Assembly (NCBI RefSeq): GCF_964340395.1
Contig: NC_135564.1
Span: 12,900,391 to 12,964,390, forward strand
DNA from: Glandiceps talaboti
Lineage: Eukaryota > Hemichordata > Enteropneusta > Spengelidae
Direction of reading: 5' to 3'
Length of the DNA stretch: 64,000 nucleotides
Each line of letters opens with the position of its first letter. Positions within the stretch are counted from its first letter, which is position 1. Both the position numbers and the translations under genes were made by a program. Shown piece by piece: positions 49,201 through 60,649 of the stretch. Below the pieces are notes generated by a model that made no database searches, had not been told where the DNA came from, and saw only the letters and a program-made list of their open reading frames with translations.

Positions 49201-52200
49201 TGCAAAACATGACATGAAAGGGTGAAGTTATGGTTTGAGAGAGGTTACAGAAATGGGCACACAGTAATGGTTCCATTTATGATTTTACTGCCACATCAAT
49301 GTTTACCTATTGAACTGAGATAAAGAGAGAAGTGTACCAACTAAAAATAAATTCTGTTCTGGCAAATTTTTTTTAAGCCTTTCACAAGCCTCTAAGTAAT
49401 TGAATTACACAAATTCTCATTATCTACTTCTTGAAAATTAACGAAACTCGCTACACTCAACATAAAATTCAACACATTAGTTGACATTTCCTGTGGTTCA
49501 CATACTTCCCTAATCGACCATTTTGAACATTTTAAATGCTTTATCTTTCAACAGAATGTTTGCCTAGTTCATAATTGATTAGTTGTGTGGGTAGAGCTGG
49601 GTAGCTTTATTAGAAATGTCTTATCAATGTACTTCATGCCCTATTTATATTCAAAATAAGAAGTTAATCTCAATAATTAATGATTAATAATTAAATATCC
49701 CATCCCTTGAAGGAACCGTACTGCAGTGATATGGTAAACCATTTTATAAATGTAAAGGATGTATGGTCAAACACAGTATGAAACATTCTTGATCTATTGA
49801 TCTATCTTCATGCCAATCTGGAATTCAAATCTCAGACCCAATAAATTCATACCATTTAATGCAACTCTACTGGACTAGAAAATTTATTCAACTGACCTGT
49901 AATGCCAACTTACAGGTAATGATTAACCCCTTTGTTCAACATCATAGTATGCAAAAATAATAATTTATGCTGGTAATATGTTATTATGATGACAACTTGG
50001 CCAGTCTAGTTCTCCCACAGGAAGTCAAACTCAACACATTTCTAACTACATATCCTAGGGAAGTGAAAGCTGATAGGTTCATTGCTACAACAATACAGAC
50101 TGACCACTCCTTGGGTCAAATTACACCCATGTGATGGCTCACTGACTTGCTTATGTAAAGGAAATTTCTACTCTTTCAAAAGGACAAAAGTATTTGCAAT
50201 TTACGTATGGGATTGTATTTCACATACTGGCAACCAACATCTTTCATAAAAAGAGTATTTTAGATGCCTAATTCTTTTCAGGAAGGTGTTTAAAAACTTC
50301 ATGAAATTTTGATTTCATCCTTAGAATTGTGTTTCAAATCATCTCTGAACTGTATGCAACTGTACTCAAGACCCCTATCCCAGTAGTTACTTATTTTTGG
50401 ACAGTTGGAAATGCACTCTACAGCTGATTCTGTACACCAAACATTTACAATTGGCAGATGACCATTTCTATAATTCAGTGACATGAATTTACTTTGTTTT
50501 ACTATGAATGTTTGCAAATGCTGACCAAAGAGATTGTGGATGGTGATATAGTAACAGATTCACTGTGTAAGCACTATGACACAATGTTTAATTTCAGTAG
50601 AAATTATTTCAGCCACTTTATACACGTCAGACATCATAGGACAATCTCAAGTGACACGTTGCTAAAAAATCCACGGTTTAGAGTGGTTTTTTAGCCTATA
50701 CTAGTTAAAACTTTGAGTATCGAGTATTCATTATTTACATTCATTATGTACCTATATTTACCCATTGACCACATGATTGACCCCCTGTTCAAACCTGAAC
50801 TTTTCTGTCTATGTATCACATTTCAAAGTCTAATTTATAGAATAGGGGCCCCTATACTTGAACAATTCTACAGAGAAACTGTGAATGACTTGCTAAAATC
50901 TATTGTGTCATGCTATGCAGGAAGTCTGCACACAATAAATTCATTTACAATCATGATTTAAGACAATTTTCTCAATAAACATGTCAATCTGCTCCTTTCC
51001 TTCCATTATCAGCATTTATTACTCTGCATGTGTAAAATGGAATTTTACATCATGTGACATGGTTATCTTCCATATTAATCTTTAAAGGAATACTTCATAT
51101 CATTGTCACAAGACAAGAGCTCAATTATCAATTTAAACTGTCACAATATCTTACACAATTTTTTTAACACCTCTTTTTAAAACAATGGAATGTCACCTCT
51201 GTATCTCTTCCAATATGTTCATGCAATTCTCACTTAGAATTGCCCTATCAACAAACATCTATGGGTCAACCATCCACCTCTATACACTACACATAATTTA
51301 TTAGGTCAAAAATATTTCTGCTAGTGTATTTATACCCAGCTACCCTATTCTTAAAATTAAAAAATATTTGCGGATAATGTTTGGGTATTTTGTGAAAATT
51401 TATCTGTAAATTTTGAAATATCGAGATATTTATAATGCATCATGAACTCACATGAACAGTAGGTTTGGCAAATGATTTTGAAAAGGAGACATATGTCCAA
51501 ATTTTGTGCCTAAATTTACCTTGTCTTGATATACTGATAGTAAACTGACTTGGTTATCAAATTTTGAAATGAAAATGTCTTGTTTAATGTGATATAGTCC
51601 ATGATTTGTTATCACGAAATAGGGTTTAAAAAAATAAAACCTGCGATAAATTTGAAGCTTTCACTGAGGCAACTTCATTGGTGAGTTGCATCATGTCTGG
51701 AAATTACCAACGTACAAAATTATTCCCATCTAAATAATGATGGTTTCAAGGATGGAGAATGTAATGTACCACAAAAGTTGTTGGAAAATCATATTTAGAA
51801 AGTGGGCCCCTTTCTACAAATATCACAACCAGTAGGTCAATTTTTATATGAAAATCAGTCACAATGGGACCCTCCTATCTGCAATGGTTTTATGTATATC
51901 AGCTTTGACAGGATGTTGACTCAACTGAAATGATTCAATTTTTCCATGCAAAACTGAGTTTATATTTGCCTTCACAAGATTAATTTTTGAAATTTCCATT
52001 ATGAATCAAAACATGTCTTAGAAGAAATGCTACTACATATTCACAAGTGAATCACTTCTAAAACGTTAATCATGATGAAACCTACACATAGTCAAGAATA
52101 TGACATGGTTTATCAACATTTCCTTCAGTTTCTTGAGAAGCTCAGGGTTAAGGTCAAATGAAGTGGGATATTTTAAATGTACTTTATGGATGGTGACCTG

Positions 52201-53781
52201 GGAATGACCCCTTTGATTAGGTGTGCATCAATACCAGTATCTGGGGAAACAGAACTAGTACAGATAAATTTAGCTTTTACTGCCTTCAAGTACAAATACC
52301 TTCTAAGTTTTATACCAGCCACTTACCAGCAACCGTGAAATGCGTTAGAATGAGTATATGTGCATTACCAAAATAAAAGATGCAAACACTTTCAAAACCC
52401 AGTTTCCTTCATCCCTGTTACACCTTATGTGATAGTATATTATTATACAATCCGATGGAATGCCAAAGGAGACAAAAGGAGTATTGGGAGGAAGGAGGGA
52501 GGGTAAAATGACGTGGGTGCATTCAAGTAATACTTACACTGGTATATGTGCATGTCCCTTGTTGTCACTGGCAACTACATCTTCTTCATCACAGCTTTCA
52601 CCTGAACTACTCTCTGTAGCATCAGAGTCGATGCAGCTTTGCAAATGTTTGACACCAGCTTTCATTAGATTTGAAGTGTCTCTAACGGCCCTTCGAAATC
52701 TCTTGCTATGACTTGAAGAATGATTTCCATTAGTCCTGTTGAGCATTTTCCTTGACAAGCTGGAATTCGGAAGGGCAGTGTTGTCTTTCTCCGCCTGTTG
52801 TACCAGTCCAAGAAGAGTAGGTGTATTTGTTTTAGTAGGGTCAAGCTTACTTGAGCTAGTTGCATCTACTGCATCTGTATTATTGCCAGTTGCAGCCAGT
52901 TCTCTTGCTGCCAGTATCTCTTGGTTTTCGTGTTCCACAAGGCCTCCCATTTGTTGATGGGAATGATTATCCAACTGTTTGTATTGTAGTCTTCGAAGTC
53001 TTCTCAATAACCTCATGGCTCTTTTACTCAGTTCCTGTTGTTTTGACAGAGAGTCTGTTGTTTTACCTGAGATCACAACTTCATCAAGTTGTTCCATCTG
53101 GTTGTTGTTGTGGTTTTTGTTTGGGTAGCTGTCATTTTCTGGTTCAATCCCAGTTGTTAAATCTTCAATGAGATCATCAGTAATTACACTCCTAACTAAA
53201 TGTGCTTGTGTTTGGAGATCATCACTGCGATCTTCAGCTTCGTTATCAGTCCCTGATGGACTAGGACTTGCTAAAGGGCCTGTATCAGAAACTGTTGTTG
53301 GTGTCTGTGGTGACATTGTCGTCGTTGTTGACAGAGAAGGTGATAAGGACACGTTATTACACTTCAATGAACCTGGAGTTCCTATTTGAGTTTTGGAAGA
53401 ATTATTATTCATCGTATTTGTATGGTGATTTATAGCATCGCCATTCATTAACTGAATGGACGACTTGAAAGCTTCTCCCATCAGATTTTTCCTAATCTTC
53501 TGAGGGTCAAAATTGGCACACAACGCCCTTGAAGTCACACGTGGTGATGTAGTAGTATGCAGATAGTTGTTGCTATTACCGTTCTGATTACTGACTTGAA
53601 TAAGATCTCGACAACCTACCAGACTCTGTTGATTTAGGACTGATGTTGGATGACCAGAGTCGGGACTGTCAAGGCTGCTTGCTTGTGCTCCCTCGTGTTC
53701 CGTGTTCTCCGGAGTCGGCGGGAGTTTAAAACTGCGAGGCTGGGCCGCTGCTTCAGTGAGCGCGGGCGCCATCGCAGCCAT
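32354..53781 (-). CDS. KANSL1: KAT8 regulatory NSL complex subunit 1 (6 coding exons, 1185 aa)
   Basis: Exons, in transcription order: 53781-52538, 42242-41410, 41098-41014, 36493-36252, 34739-34345 and 33112-32354. Total 3558 nt with TGA, phases 2/1/2/1/0 consistent. The protein starts [13 protein letters not shown] (human [13 protein letters not shown]). A coiled segment near the end of exon 1 ([18 protein letters not shown]) matches the human one. Exon 2 holds WKWAVDRAA and [20 protein letters not shown] (residues about 422-452). The WDR5-binding Win motif AARTRP lies at about 609-614, and a Cys cluster precedes HPVLSFP. Exon 3 gives [16 protein letters not shown]. The PEHE domain (about 866-965) spans exons 5-6: [55 protein letters not shown]. 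It is the region that contacts KAT8/MOF. The C-terminus keeps [10 protein letters not shown]. The protein scaffolds the nuclear NSL complex, which acetylates H4 at promoters. Human KANSL1 is 1105 aa. The exon 5 donor is GC, not GT. Exon 6 has short repeats of SSSLxKSE. Confidence 0.96.
33764..33803. repeat. (GT)n microsatellite, KANSL1 intron 5
   Basis: About 18 GT units immediately before the dispersed repeat at 33808. Confidence 0.95.
33808..33905 (+). repeat. Dispersed repeat, copy 1 (partner at 57921-58020)
   Basis: AGGAGTGCAAAATAATGAGA, then CACACCTGATAAATAAATTC, AATCCTGATGTTTTGAATGA and AAATATTCTTT match 57921-58020 in the same orientation (AGGAGTGCAAAAGTAATGAG, CAGTCCTGATAAATAAATGC, AATCTGACGTTTCAAATCAA, TATTCTTTTTCATAGG). 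Both copies start right beside a simple repeat, (GT)n here and (TA)n there, so they may be the same end of an interspersed element whose tail is the microsatellite. Confidence 0.7.
33908..33992. repeat. (TATG)n then (GT)n microsatellite, KANSL1 intron 5
   Basis: About 13 TATG units followed by about 14 GT units. Confidence 0.97.
34203..34263. repeat. Degenerate GTAGG-rich tandem repeat, KANSL1 intron 5
   Basis: GTAGGTAGGTCTTGTGTAGG and GAGGTAGGACTTGTGTAGG form two copies of about 32 bp. Confidence 0.75.
36609..36655. repeat. Poly-C run plus (CA)n, KANSL1 intron 3
   Basis: About 23 C residues followed by about 9 CA units, roughly 120 bp upstream (in the transcribed sense) of exon 4. Confidence 0.95.
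38248..38318. other. Compact hairpin in KANSL1 intron 3, pre-miRNA-sized
   Basis: CCAGAGACTTCTCTTGGTGT plus TAC (38248-38270) pairs with GTAACACCAAGACGAAGTAT plus CTGG (38295-38318). The stem is about 23 bp with one bulge and one mismatch, including 12 consecutive perfect pairs, and the loop is 24 nt. The total of about 71 nt fits a microRNA precursor in the intron of a host gene, but the arms match no microRNA I recognise. A short hairpin MITE is the main alternative. Confidence 0.4.
40160..40640. repeat. Decayed copy related to the CAGTG inverted-repeat family
   Basis: GGTGGTAAGTAGGTAAACTC at about 40186 matches the left interior of the 5.3-kb element. CATTAGCAAGACCACTAAC near 40622 resembles its right end (CCTTAGCAAAACCACTG). 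The interior is much longer and diverged, so it may be two fragments rather than one element. Confidence 0.35.
44213..44322. repeat. Degenerate tandem repeat of TCTATTGCA units
   Basis: GTCTATTGCATGTATAACAT, CTTGTCTATTGCAAGTA, CTTGTCTATTGCAGGTA, ATCTATTGCACGTATAACAC and TGTCTATTGCATGTG lie 20-40 bp apart, with variable spacing. Confidence 0.75.
44325..44498. mobile_element. 174-bp TA-flanked MITE in KANSL1 intron 1
   Basis: The left end GTCTAGAGGCTATCCATGGC, continuing TTTAAAT, is matched on the other strand by the right end GTCTAGAGGCTACTGTATCC, continuing GTGGCTT. The only large difference is a 4-bp indel. TA lies just outside each end (44323-44324 and 44499-44500). No coding capacity. Size, TIR and TA flank fit a Tc1/mariner-related MITE. 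Confidence 0.75.
44550..44605. repeat. (CA)n microsatellite
   Basis: About 27 CA units in KANSL1 intron 1. Confidence 0.97.
45605..45826. repeat. Tandem duplication of about 118 bp, two copies
   Basis: GTTATGGTTAGTTGGTT begins at about 45607 and again at about 45723. Both copies continue TACAGTGTA, AATACGCCAA, TCCCTATTTGG and CATGATAGACAGGTACACAT. They differ by scattered substitutions. The array abuts the MITE fragment that follows. Confidence 0.85.
45828..45992. mobile_element. MITE fragment, inverted copy of the 20.0-kb element
   Basis: On the minus strand it reads TTAGGCCTAATAAAACAAAT, TGTGGTTCCAATTAC, a TTTTAGAATAGGTGGGGTAG stretch and TCCAGTTCAGGTTTTCCAAA, then GGTCTCTGTGTTGTTTAT. This follows the left half of the 20004-20396 element. 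The right half is missing. Confidence 0.7.
46240..46292. repeat. (ATT)n microsatellite
   Basis: About 17 TTA/ATT units, preceded by an AATAAA in plus orientation (46222). Confidence 0.95.
47174..47358. repeat. Three near-identical copies of a 62-bp tandem repeat
   Basis: Units begin ATCCAAACAGTATAGAGTAT, followed by a T run, AAATATCTTGGTCAAAAGAG and AGGAAGAGTAGGAATT. Copies differ mainly in T-run length. A recent expansion inside KANSL1 intron 1. Confidence 0.95.
48950..49165 (+). mobile_element. Probable tRNA-derived SINE in KANSL1 intron 1
   Basis: GGCTGGTGTAATGATTAAGC at 48950-48969 closely fits the tRNA A-box region (TGGTGTAATGGTTAAGC type). TTGGTTGATTCCC at 49018-49030 fits the B box (GGTTCGATTCC), 65 bp downstream. 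That spacing is longer than in most tRNAs, so this is a tRNA-like SINE head rather than a tRNA gene. The body and the 3' end are unclear. It is antisense to KANSL1. Confidence 0.5.
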
Positions 53782-54560
53782 GCACCATAGCCTCAACGAC
53801 AACGGAGAAAACATAAAAATGTTAGATACATTGGGACTAACTGATGTTCTGAAATTAAGGTTATACTTGATTTGTATGATGTGACTAGTGGCGACCAAAA
53901 CAAAGGGTTCCACTGACGACTTTACTCTCAACTATTTCACGACAACCACAACATAATAGAAACTGAAATTTACGAATGTGCTCACACCACGTGACTCGGG
54001 CTCGATTTCCTGCTCAATTTTTCGACCTCTGTTTTTAAATGTTTACACCCGTTTCTCTTCGATAATTTTATGAACGCAACCTCTGTGAGGTTATGTTTCG
54101 TTGATCGATACCTGCCGTAACCTCTACTCCTCTCAGGAAATTCCAAGATTTGGGGTAAAAGAAAAATAATAGGGATAAGTACCACGTGACCGGGCCACGT
54201 CTTGCACAAACAGTCTCGTCTTCTGCGTTGTTCCCACCCAATATGCCACTTTTCAAATCGACGTTACAGCACCTAAAAATCCACCGTCAGGTTTAAAACT
54301 TCGCAGGGTGATTGCGGATATTCCTCTCTATCACACAGTACCAATACTTTTGAGTTTAGCGGCTACCACTTTTCGTAAAATGTCATTGAAGTGAGGTTGG
54401 CTAATGGCGCGCTTATTCCTTTTTCGCAAAACTACAAGACCACCACAAAACAAAAATGTGGGCGATTTCATTTACATGAGGCATTGCATCAATTGGCAGA
54501 TCCCCCTCTAACGCGTATTGCCTGATTGGTGTGTTCCTTATCTTAGCACTTCCCGCCTTT
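53782..54560 (-). promoter_or_regulatory. KANSL1 promoter region with two CACGTGAC E-boxes
   Basis: Upstream of the KANSL1 ATG the DNA becomes richer in CpG. CACGTGAC occurs at 53988-53995 and 54183-54190, 195 bp apart, a USF/MITF-TFE-type E-box. An inverted CCAAT (GATTGG) lies near 54532, and GGCGCGC near 54408. The coding start context itself (ATGGCTGCGATGGCG) resembles a YY1-type element. No TATA box is evident. The transcription start is not determined. Binding is inferred from consensus only. Confidence 0.45.
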
Positions 54561-57500
54561 TCACTTACTCCCCATTCATAACAAAGACATTAATGTAATG
54601 CACGTGAACAGATGTCACGAATCTGGCAAAAAATGTTGATAAAATTTAAAAATAACAATTACACATCAGTAAATGCGAATTTGTTCGATTAACAATCCGA
54701 AAAATATAAGGGAATAAGCTCATGACTTATAATTGCGGCGGGGTGAATTTGTTTAGCGTCACTCTATACAAGTTTAGAATGCGTTTATTTTAGGGCATAC
54801 ATCGAGATCATAGCGACATTGATTCGTTTGTGTAAGCCGCTTTCCGACCTCTACATACGCAGATTATTCTGACACTTTTCGCGTACCGTTTGACGAAATG
54901 AAAAGTCATGGGGTGGGTGGCGTTAGCTCTTTTTACATGTAGAAAATTTCGACAGCCTCGAGAACTGATATATGATGTATTACATACAACACTTTGTCGA
55001 ATTGAAAACGAATTTTAATCTTAGGCAACCAACAGTTTTAATAAACTACCTATAGTATTTGTTTCTCGTGAATAAAGTTTAAAGTATTATGTAATAATTA
55101 TTATGCTACGGTTTGACAAGTTTCACGTGATTTGTTGCAACAAAGTTGCGGTATTTTCACTTGTAAATAAAAGAAGACCGCAAGATTCGTTCAAAATATT
55201 TTTGATAGTAAAAACTTTTCAAATCTTACAAGGCGACATTTTTTTGTTTGATTATTCGCTCTCAATTCTGGTTTCGCTGTGGACATGTGATAAGGTACCC
55301 TTTGTTTTCCCACCTCTTGCATTTAATGATTTATGAAGAAAAACAATGTAACCTCCGGAAAATAGCAAAGCCCAATCCGTGCAATGCAGATGTTCACTAA
55401 TAAGACAATTAATTATATTACTCCATTACGCAAGTCGATTGACACTGAACTTGGCAACCGTTACGTCTTTCTTTTGTCTAGATCAAATACTAATTAGTAC
55501 ACATTTATGCGTGTGTACCTGTTGCAGTTTATGTCACATTTACATTGACGTAATAGTTAAAATAATGAGTGTGAATCCATTGAAATAGTATTCTGCTACA
55601 GTACGTCTTTTCCCCCGTTGTCAATTATAAGACAGATGAATAAGTATGTTGATAAACACATTGATACATGTGCAAGCAGACAGACAAACAAAGAATACAT
55701 ACAGACAAATAGGTGGACAAAAACTAAAAACAAGAGAACAGACCTATATACAAAGACAAACATTGACAGACATATGTACTAACAATGTTATATATGCAAG
55801 TATGATGCAAGTAATGTTAATATTGCCACACAGGCAAATTCATGGTCAGTATATTTCAAATGTTGGGCAAAATGTTTGGTATCTGTTGTGATGACACTTC
55901 TGGTGTAACATTTCATCATCCCTTGGGTTGTATTATACTATTCCATACTTTTAGGGATGAACTGATTGTCACTGTGTCATTCTTTGGCACTGGAAGTATT
56001 CAAGATGGTCATTTCCTTGAAAAGTCTAGTAGTTTCCTTATACAAAAAACCTCACATACAGTTAACAGTTCTATTGAATAAGACACTAGATAAAGGACAT
56101 GTTTGTTTTTGTTACATTTGTAAAGTGTTGCCCAGCCTCTTGACCATACAATGGCAAACATTCACACCCTTTCTCATTATTTTCTAGTTTTGAAATCATG
56201 TTACTGGTAACTACAGCATATTTATCTTCAGCTGTTAATTCATCATCAAAGCCTCCAACCACACCCAAAGTTTCTTTCTTTCTTTTTTCTTTTTTTTATT
56301 AAATACATGTTTTTTTCCCTTTTCATTCCTTTTTTAAAAAAAACAACCATAATATCTATCTGAAGAAAGAATGAAGAGGATATTTTTTCCCCACCTTTCT
56401 TGTACTTTTGTGACTTACTCAAGTTTAGTTGACAGCTAGCCAAGACACTTGTTATTGTCACTATATCACAGAATACCATTCTCAATGATTTTATTTTTTA
56501 AATCATTCTGAAATCACATGGTTTACAAAATGTATCTACATGTATATTCTGTAATCGTGGGCTCTCAGGGCTAATGAGTTCAGTGAACCCACAAAAAACA
56601 TAATCAATACCAGCAGGGTTTGATTCATTGGTTCTTTAAAAGTAGACAGTTTCTTGTTTATATAGTACAAAGAATTTTCAATAGATGTGAAAAGGAGTAC
56701 ATTTGGGTGGTTGAGAAAGACATCTGATCAGCTGAAAATCTTACTATGTAAAAGAACAAATAAATAGAATTTCCAATTTTAGTATCCCTTCAACTGTATC
56801 AGGGGCATCTTTAAGGTTTCTTTAAGTATTCTCCATTTTGACATACAACTGGTGAAAACAGTAGATATTTTTTAGACAGGATATGATCACTGTTGCTAGG
56901 ATTTCTATTGGTAAACAAATCAAAACAAACACCTGACAGTTCCAAATCAAATTGTAAATCGATAAAGAGTTCCTGAGTAATGATGATGAGTAACTACTAG
57001 TGACCTCTGACCTGTCGCATCAGATGTTCTTACCACACCTTCAATAACACAAGTGTAACTACTCATGCTACTAGTGACCTCTGACCTGTCAATCAGATAT
57101 TCATGCCACACCTTTATCTGCACACCTTTACAGAAGTGTAACTCCTAGTGACCTCTGACCTCTGACATCATATGTTCATACCACACCTTAACACTACAGT
57201 TGACAAGGACATATTATATAATTTTTCTGTCTGGAAAACTTTTACTCAACATGTTCTTTTAAATCTTTTTTTATTTTTTTCTATGGAAGGAATTCCAACT
57301 ATGAAACGGCCAGCTATTTTCTTTTCTTTTTCTATATTTTTACACTAACCCACAATGAAAATTGGCAGATGATCTTTTCATTGTGATTTGAACTTTAGGT
57401 AAAAATAGAGAAGAAAGAACATTGTGTTGATAAATAAAGTATTCCATGGTGCCTTTTTTTGTGTGTGAATAAATGAGCAATGGTCAAAAACAGACTTCCT

Positions 57501-57887
57501 ATGTTTGGCACAGCATGTCCATATAGACTCATGAACACTGAAGTGAAACTGTGTGAAAGGAATCTGTAAGTTTTTCCACGTCACCAAAACATGACTAAAT
57601 ATAACTCTTTACTCAACTCTGCCCACAATGACATCATCACCAGGTTTGGTCACATGACACAATTTGAATACAGATCAGCAGATATGGATAATGTAGTTGT
57701 CTAACGATTGCATTTTTACAAATATATATTTAAAACTTCATGTCATCTTCATTTCTGATTTAGTAGCCATACCCGGCAGTATTTGAAACAGTGAAAGTTT
57801 ACATTCTGTAACTTCAACAGAAAATTGTAAAGAAAAATGTTCCTACAAAACTCTAACAAAAAATTGGTGTCTCGCTCTCCCATCCTC

Positions 57888-57920
57888 TCTCACTCACTCA
57901 CTCACTCAATATATATATAT
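57888..57920. repeat. (CTCA)n and (TA)n microsatellite
   Basis: Five CTCA units followed by about seven TA units, directly beside the dispersed repeat at 57921. Confidence 0.9.
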
Positions 57921-58020
57921 AGGAGTGCAAAAGTAATGAGTAGAACAGTCCTGATAAATAAATGCAATCTGACGTTTCAAATCAATATTCTTTTTCATAG
58001 GTTATCAAGGTAAGATATAT
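57921..58020 (+). repeat. Dispersed repeat, copy 2 (partner at 33808-33905)
   Basis: See the partner entry for the shared segments. On the minus strand this copy contains TTGAAACGTCAGATTG. GAAACGTC recalls one conserved block of hammerhead ribozymes, but the CTGATGA block is absent, so no ribozyme is called. Confidence 0.7.
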
Positions 58021-59991
58021 ATTAGGTCATCACCTGACTGTATATCTAAATACAGTATTATGGGAATAGAACGACACAATGCAAGTTCTAATTAATGGTA
58101 AAATATGCGAAGAAAGATCACGTCCACAAAAAAGAACCCTATAAAACATGCCAGAAAGATAGAATAGCACAGTTAGATATTAGGGAATGATGTAAATAAT
58201 CTATTAATTCCATGGGGTTCCAGCATTTCGAGGTGGGAAATAATTTCCTCCTCCTTCAACCTGAATCGACCAACATCAACAGAAACCTTACAAATTCCTG
58301 AATTTCTTTATATATCAATCTATAAATATATATATCTATAAAGAAGCAATGCTCCATGCAATCTGAATTTTCTAAATATCTGAAGTATTTCGTTGTTGTT
58401 TTTTTCAAAAAAGTCTAGAACATATAGATCAGTTTTATTTTTTTCAGCATTTGAAGATTTCGTTCACGTTATACATATTTCCTAACAATGGTACATTCCT
58501 CAACAAAAGAAAAGTAATCATTGGTCAAAGTTAGATAGATGTCGAAAAAAAGTTGTAGACAGACGACTAGAAAAATGCCACATTTTCTAAAAACAACAGA
58601 ATTGCTACTACCAGAGGCCATATGGTAACTCTCTAGTAAATCATAATGGGTGTTTTTGTCAGTGTGGAATGATAAAACATCAGCTTTTCAAGGCTCTTTA
58701 ACCTTGGTGTCTTTTCAAAACAAACCATTCATAACCTAAGTCCTGGTGCCTCTTTGGATATGTAAATTAGGTCAGAGGTCACTATGTAAATTAGATCAGT
58801 GGTCACAATGTAAAGAGCATCAGAAGTCAGAATGCTCCCACTATTTAAGAGCTCTTGCATTAAAAATACAAGCACTTCATTCAAACTCTACAAATACTTT
58901 CAATGTTATACACTGCATCTGTGTCTATTTAAAATCCTTTTTTTTAATTCACAAATGAAATTGGTCAGTGAATAGAAAATTAGCATGTACATGCATGTTT
59001 GAACTTTAGCTGCAAATCAGATTAGTGTTTTCATATCTAAAAGCGAAGTGCCTCTATCTATCAATGTCTCTGTGCTCACAGATGAGTTATTTTTTCATTT
59101 GTAAATTCTCATTAATATCGTGTTCAAAACTTATTTTGAAGCGTCCACATTCTCTTGCATAATGTACAATAACTTCATTTTGTGTGATACAAATATTACA
59201 TTAGTTATTAAGAGATTACCAGACAGACTACCATTTGGCTTAAAATGATAGAAATTTTGCGTATCAGGTAATTTCTAACAGTTACAGTGGAACATTTCAT
59301 AAATTTCATTTTGCAGCAATTGCAGGATACAGGAATTTTACAGGTATTAATCAAAATAACTTATAACAGCACTGTACACACGTTGTTTGAAATTCAGTGG
59401 TTTCAAGAATTTTTAACATGCATGTGGACCCTGTACAAATGGCAATGTTGCTGACTCTGTTTTAGGGATAGCCAACTCTATTTTTATGGACTGTCTTAGG
59501 TTATTTATCGAGTTGAAAAAGAAAATTTTGTTTACCTTAAAATAGCTAAATTGCTGGAGTTCACTATAACACTTGACTGTGGCTGTTTTTTTTTCAAGAA
59601 AGTGTTTTCTTCAAACGAAAACTTCAGTTATCATGTTGATACATGATGTATTTGTCCTTCGATTGTACTTACATTGTCCTTAATAAAATACATAATATAT
59701 AAACTACAAACAGCTGAGAAATCAATACAAGAGTCAGGGCAATAAAGAGTTAACATCATAAAAAAAGTTGATTGATTGAGTTAATAATTTCACAGAATAC
59801 GTCAATAGCTATGGTTACAAAGCTGAATTGTATTGTGTGCCTCACACTTTGCTATTGACACAGTTCTTTTGACCGTGTGGGTGTTAATAAATTACACTTC
59901 CTACACATATGTAGTATTTCTCATGACATATTCTTTGGTCTTGAATGTATATTTTTATCAGACTCTCATGGAAGTAAAAATATTAGGTTGA

Positions 59992-60545
59992 TCAAACTGA
60001 TTAAAATCTGATGTAGTGAATTTGTTGCAATTTCTTTATTTACCTCTACTTCGTAAGTTTTATTGATGTTCGTTCTTTTGTGTTCTGTGAGTTTTCCTAC
60101 ATCTGACACAATACCAGAGGAGTTCACACTCAAATCCCATGTGTTCAGTAACCCACTCAACCAATGAGAATGTGTCTTACGCCAAAACTTATGGGGTAAA
60201 GTACCTCAGAGTGCTCTGTTCAAACAGAGCACAAGCACAGAGTGCAGATAACAATGTTATTGTTATTGTTATTGTTATCATTATTGTTATTGTTATTGTT
60301 ATTGTTATCATTATTGTTTTGGTGGGTCTGTTTGTTTTCAACACCAACCATGGAGGGTTAACTGTACGGCAGATTTCAATTGGCTATGTGTATGTGCATG
60401 ACGTGAATTCTTATGGTATTGTGTTAGATGTGGGAAGAAGGTGCTCACTCTCAAAACAACGAAATTGAAAACGAACGAAGGGCTATAAATGTAAATAAAG
60501 AAATCACATTGTATTCACTACACCTGCTTTTAATCAAATTGTATG
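59992..60545. repeat. Inverted repeat with arms of about 130-145 bp
   Basis: The left arm (about 59992-60135), read on the minus strand, has GTGAACTCCTCTGGTATTGT, GTCAGATGTAGGAAAACTCA, GAACGAAC and GTAAATAAAGAAATTGCAAC. The right arm (about 60398-60545, plus) has GTGAATTCTTATGGTATTGT, GTTAGATGTGGGAAGAAGG, GAACGAAG and GTAAATAAAGAAATCACATT. Identity is about 70% by eye. About 260 bp lies between, with a (GTTATT)n run. It could be two head-to-head copies of one repeat or a single large-arm element. Confidence 0.6.
60253..60317. repeat. (GTTATT)n hexanucleotide microsatellite
   Basis: About ten GTTATT/GTTATC units inside the spacer of the inverted repeat. Confidence 0.92.
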
Positions 60546-60649
60546 GTGATGCAGTGACCAAAATTGAAATTATAATACTGTCTGCATAGATGTATAAATA
60601 TAGTATTCAATGGATAGTAAAGAATCTACATTCTATTCAGTCACCACAA

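Larger units (their letters stand above)
42243..52537 (-). other. KANSL1 intron 1 (10.3 kb), non-coding
   Basis: Bounded by the donor GTAAGT at 52537-52532 and the acceptor at 42244-42243. No exon is needed between them, because exon 1 (phase 2) joins exon 2 to give [18 protein letters not shown], which is collinear with human KANSL1. It contains a TA-flanked MITE, a MITE fragment, several tandem repeats and a tRNA-like SINE, listed separately. The rest is AT-rich DNA without recognisable genes. Confidence 0.85.

Noticed and set aside
57960-58010. Hammerhead ribozyme (minus strand GAAACGTC)
   Set aside because: The CTGATGA core block and closing stems are not present in either copy of the repeat.
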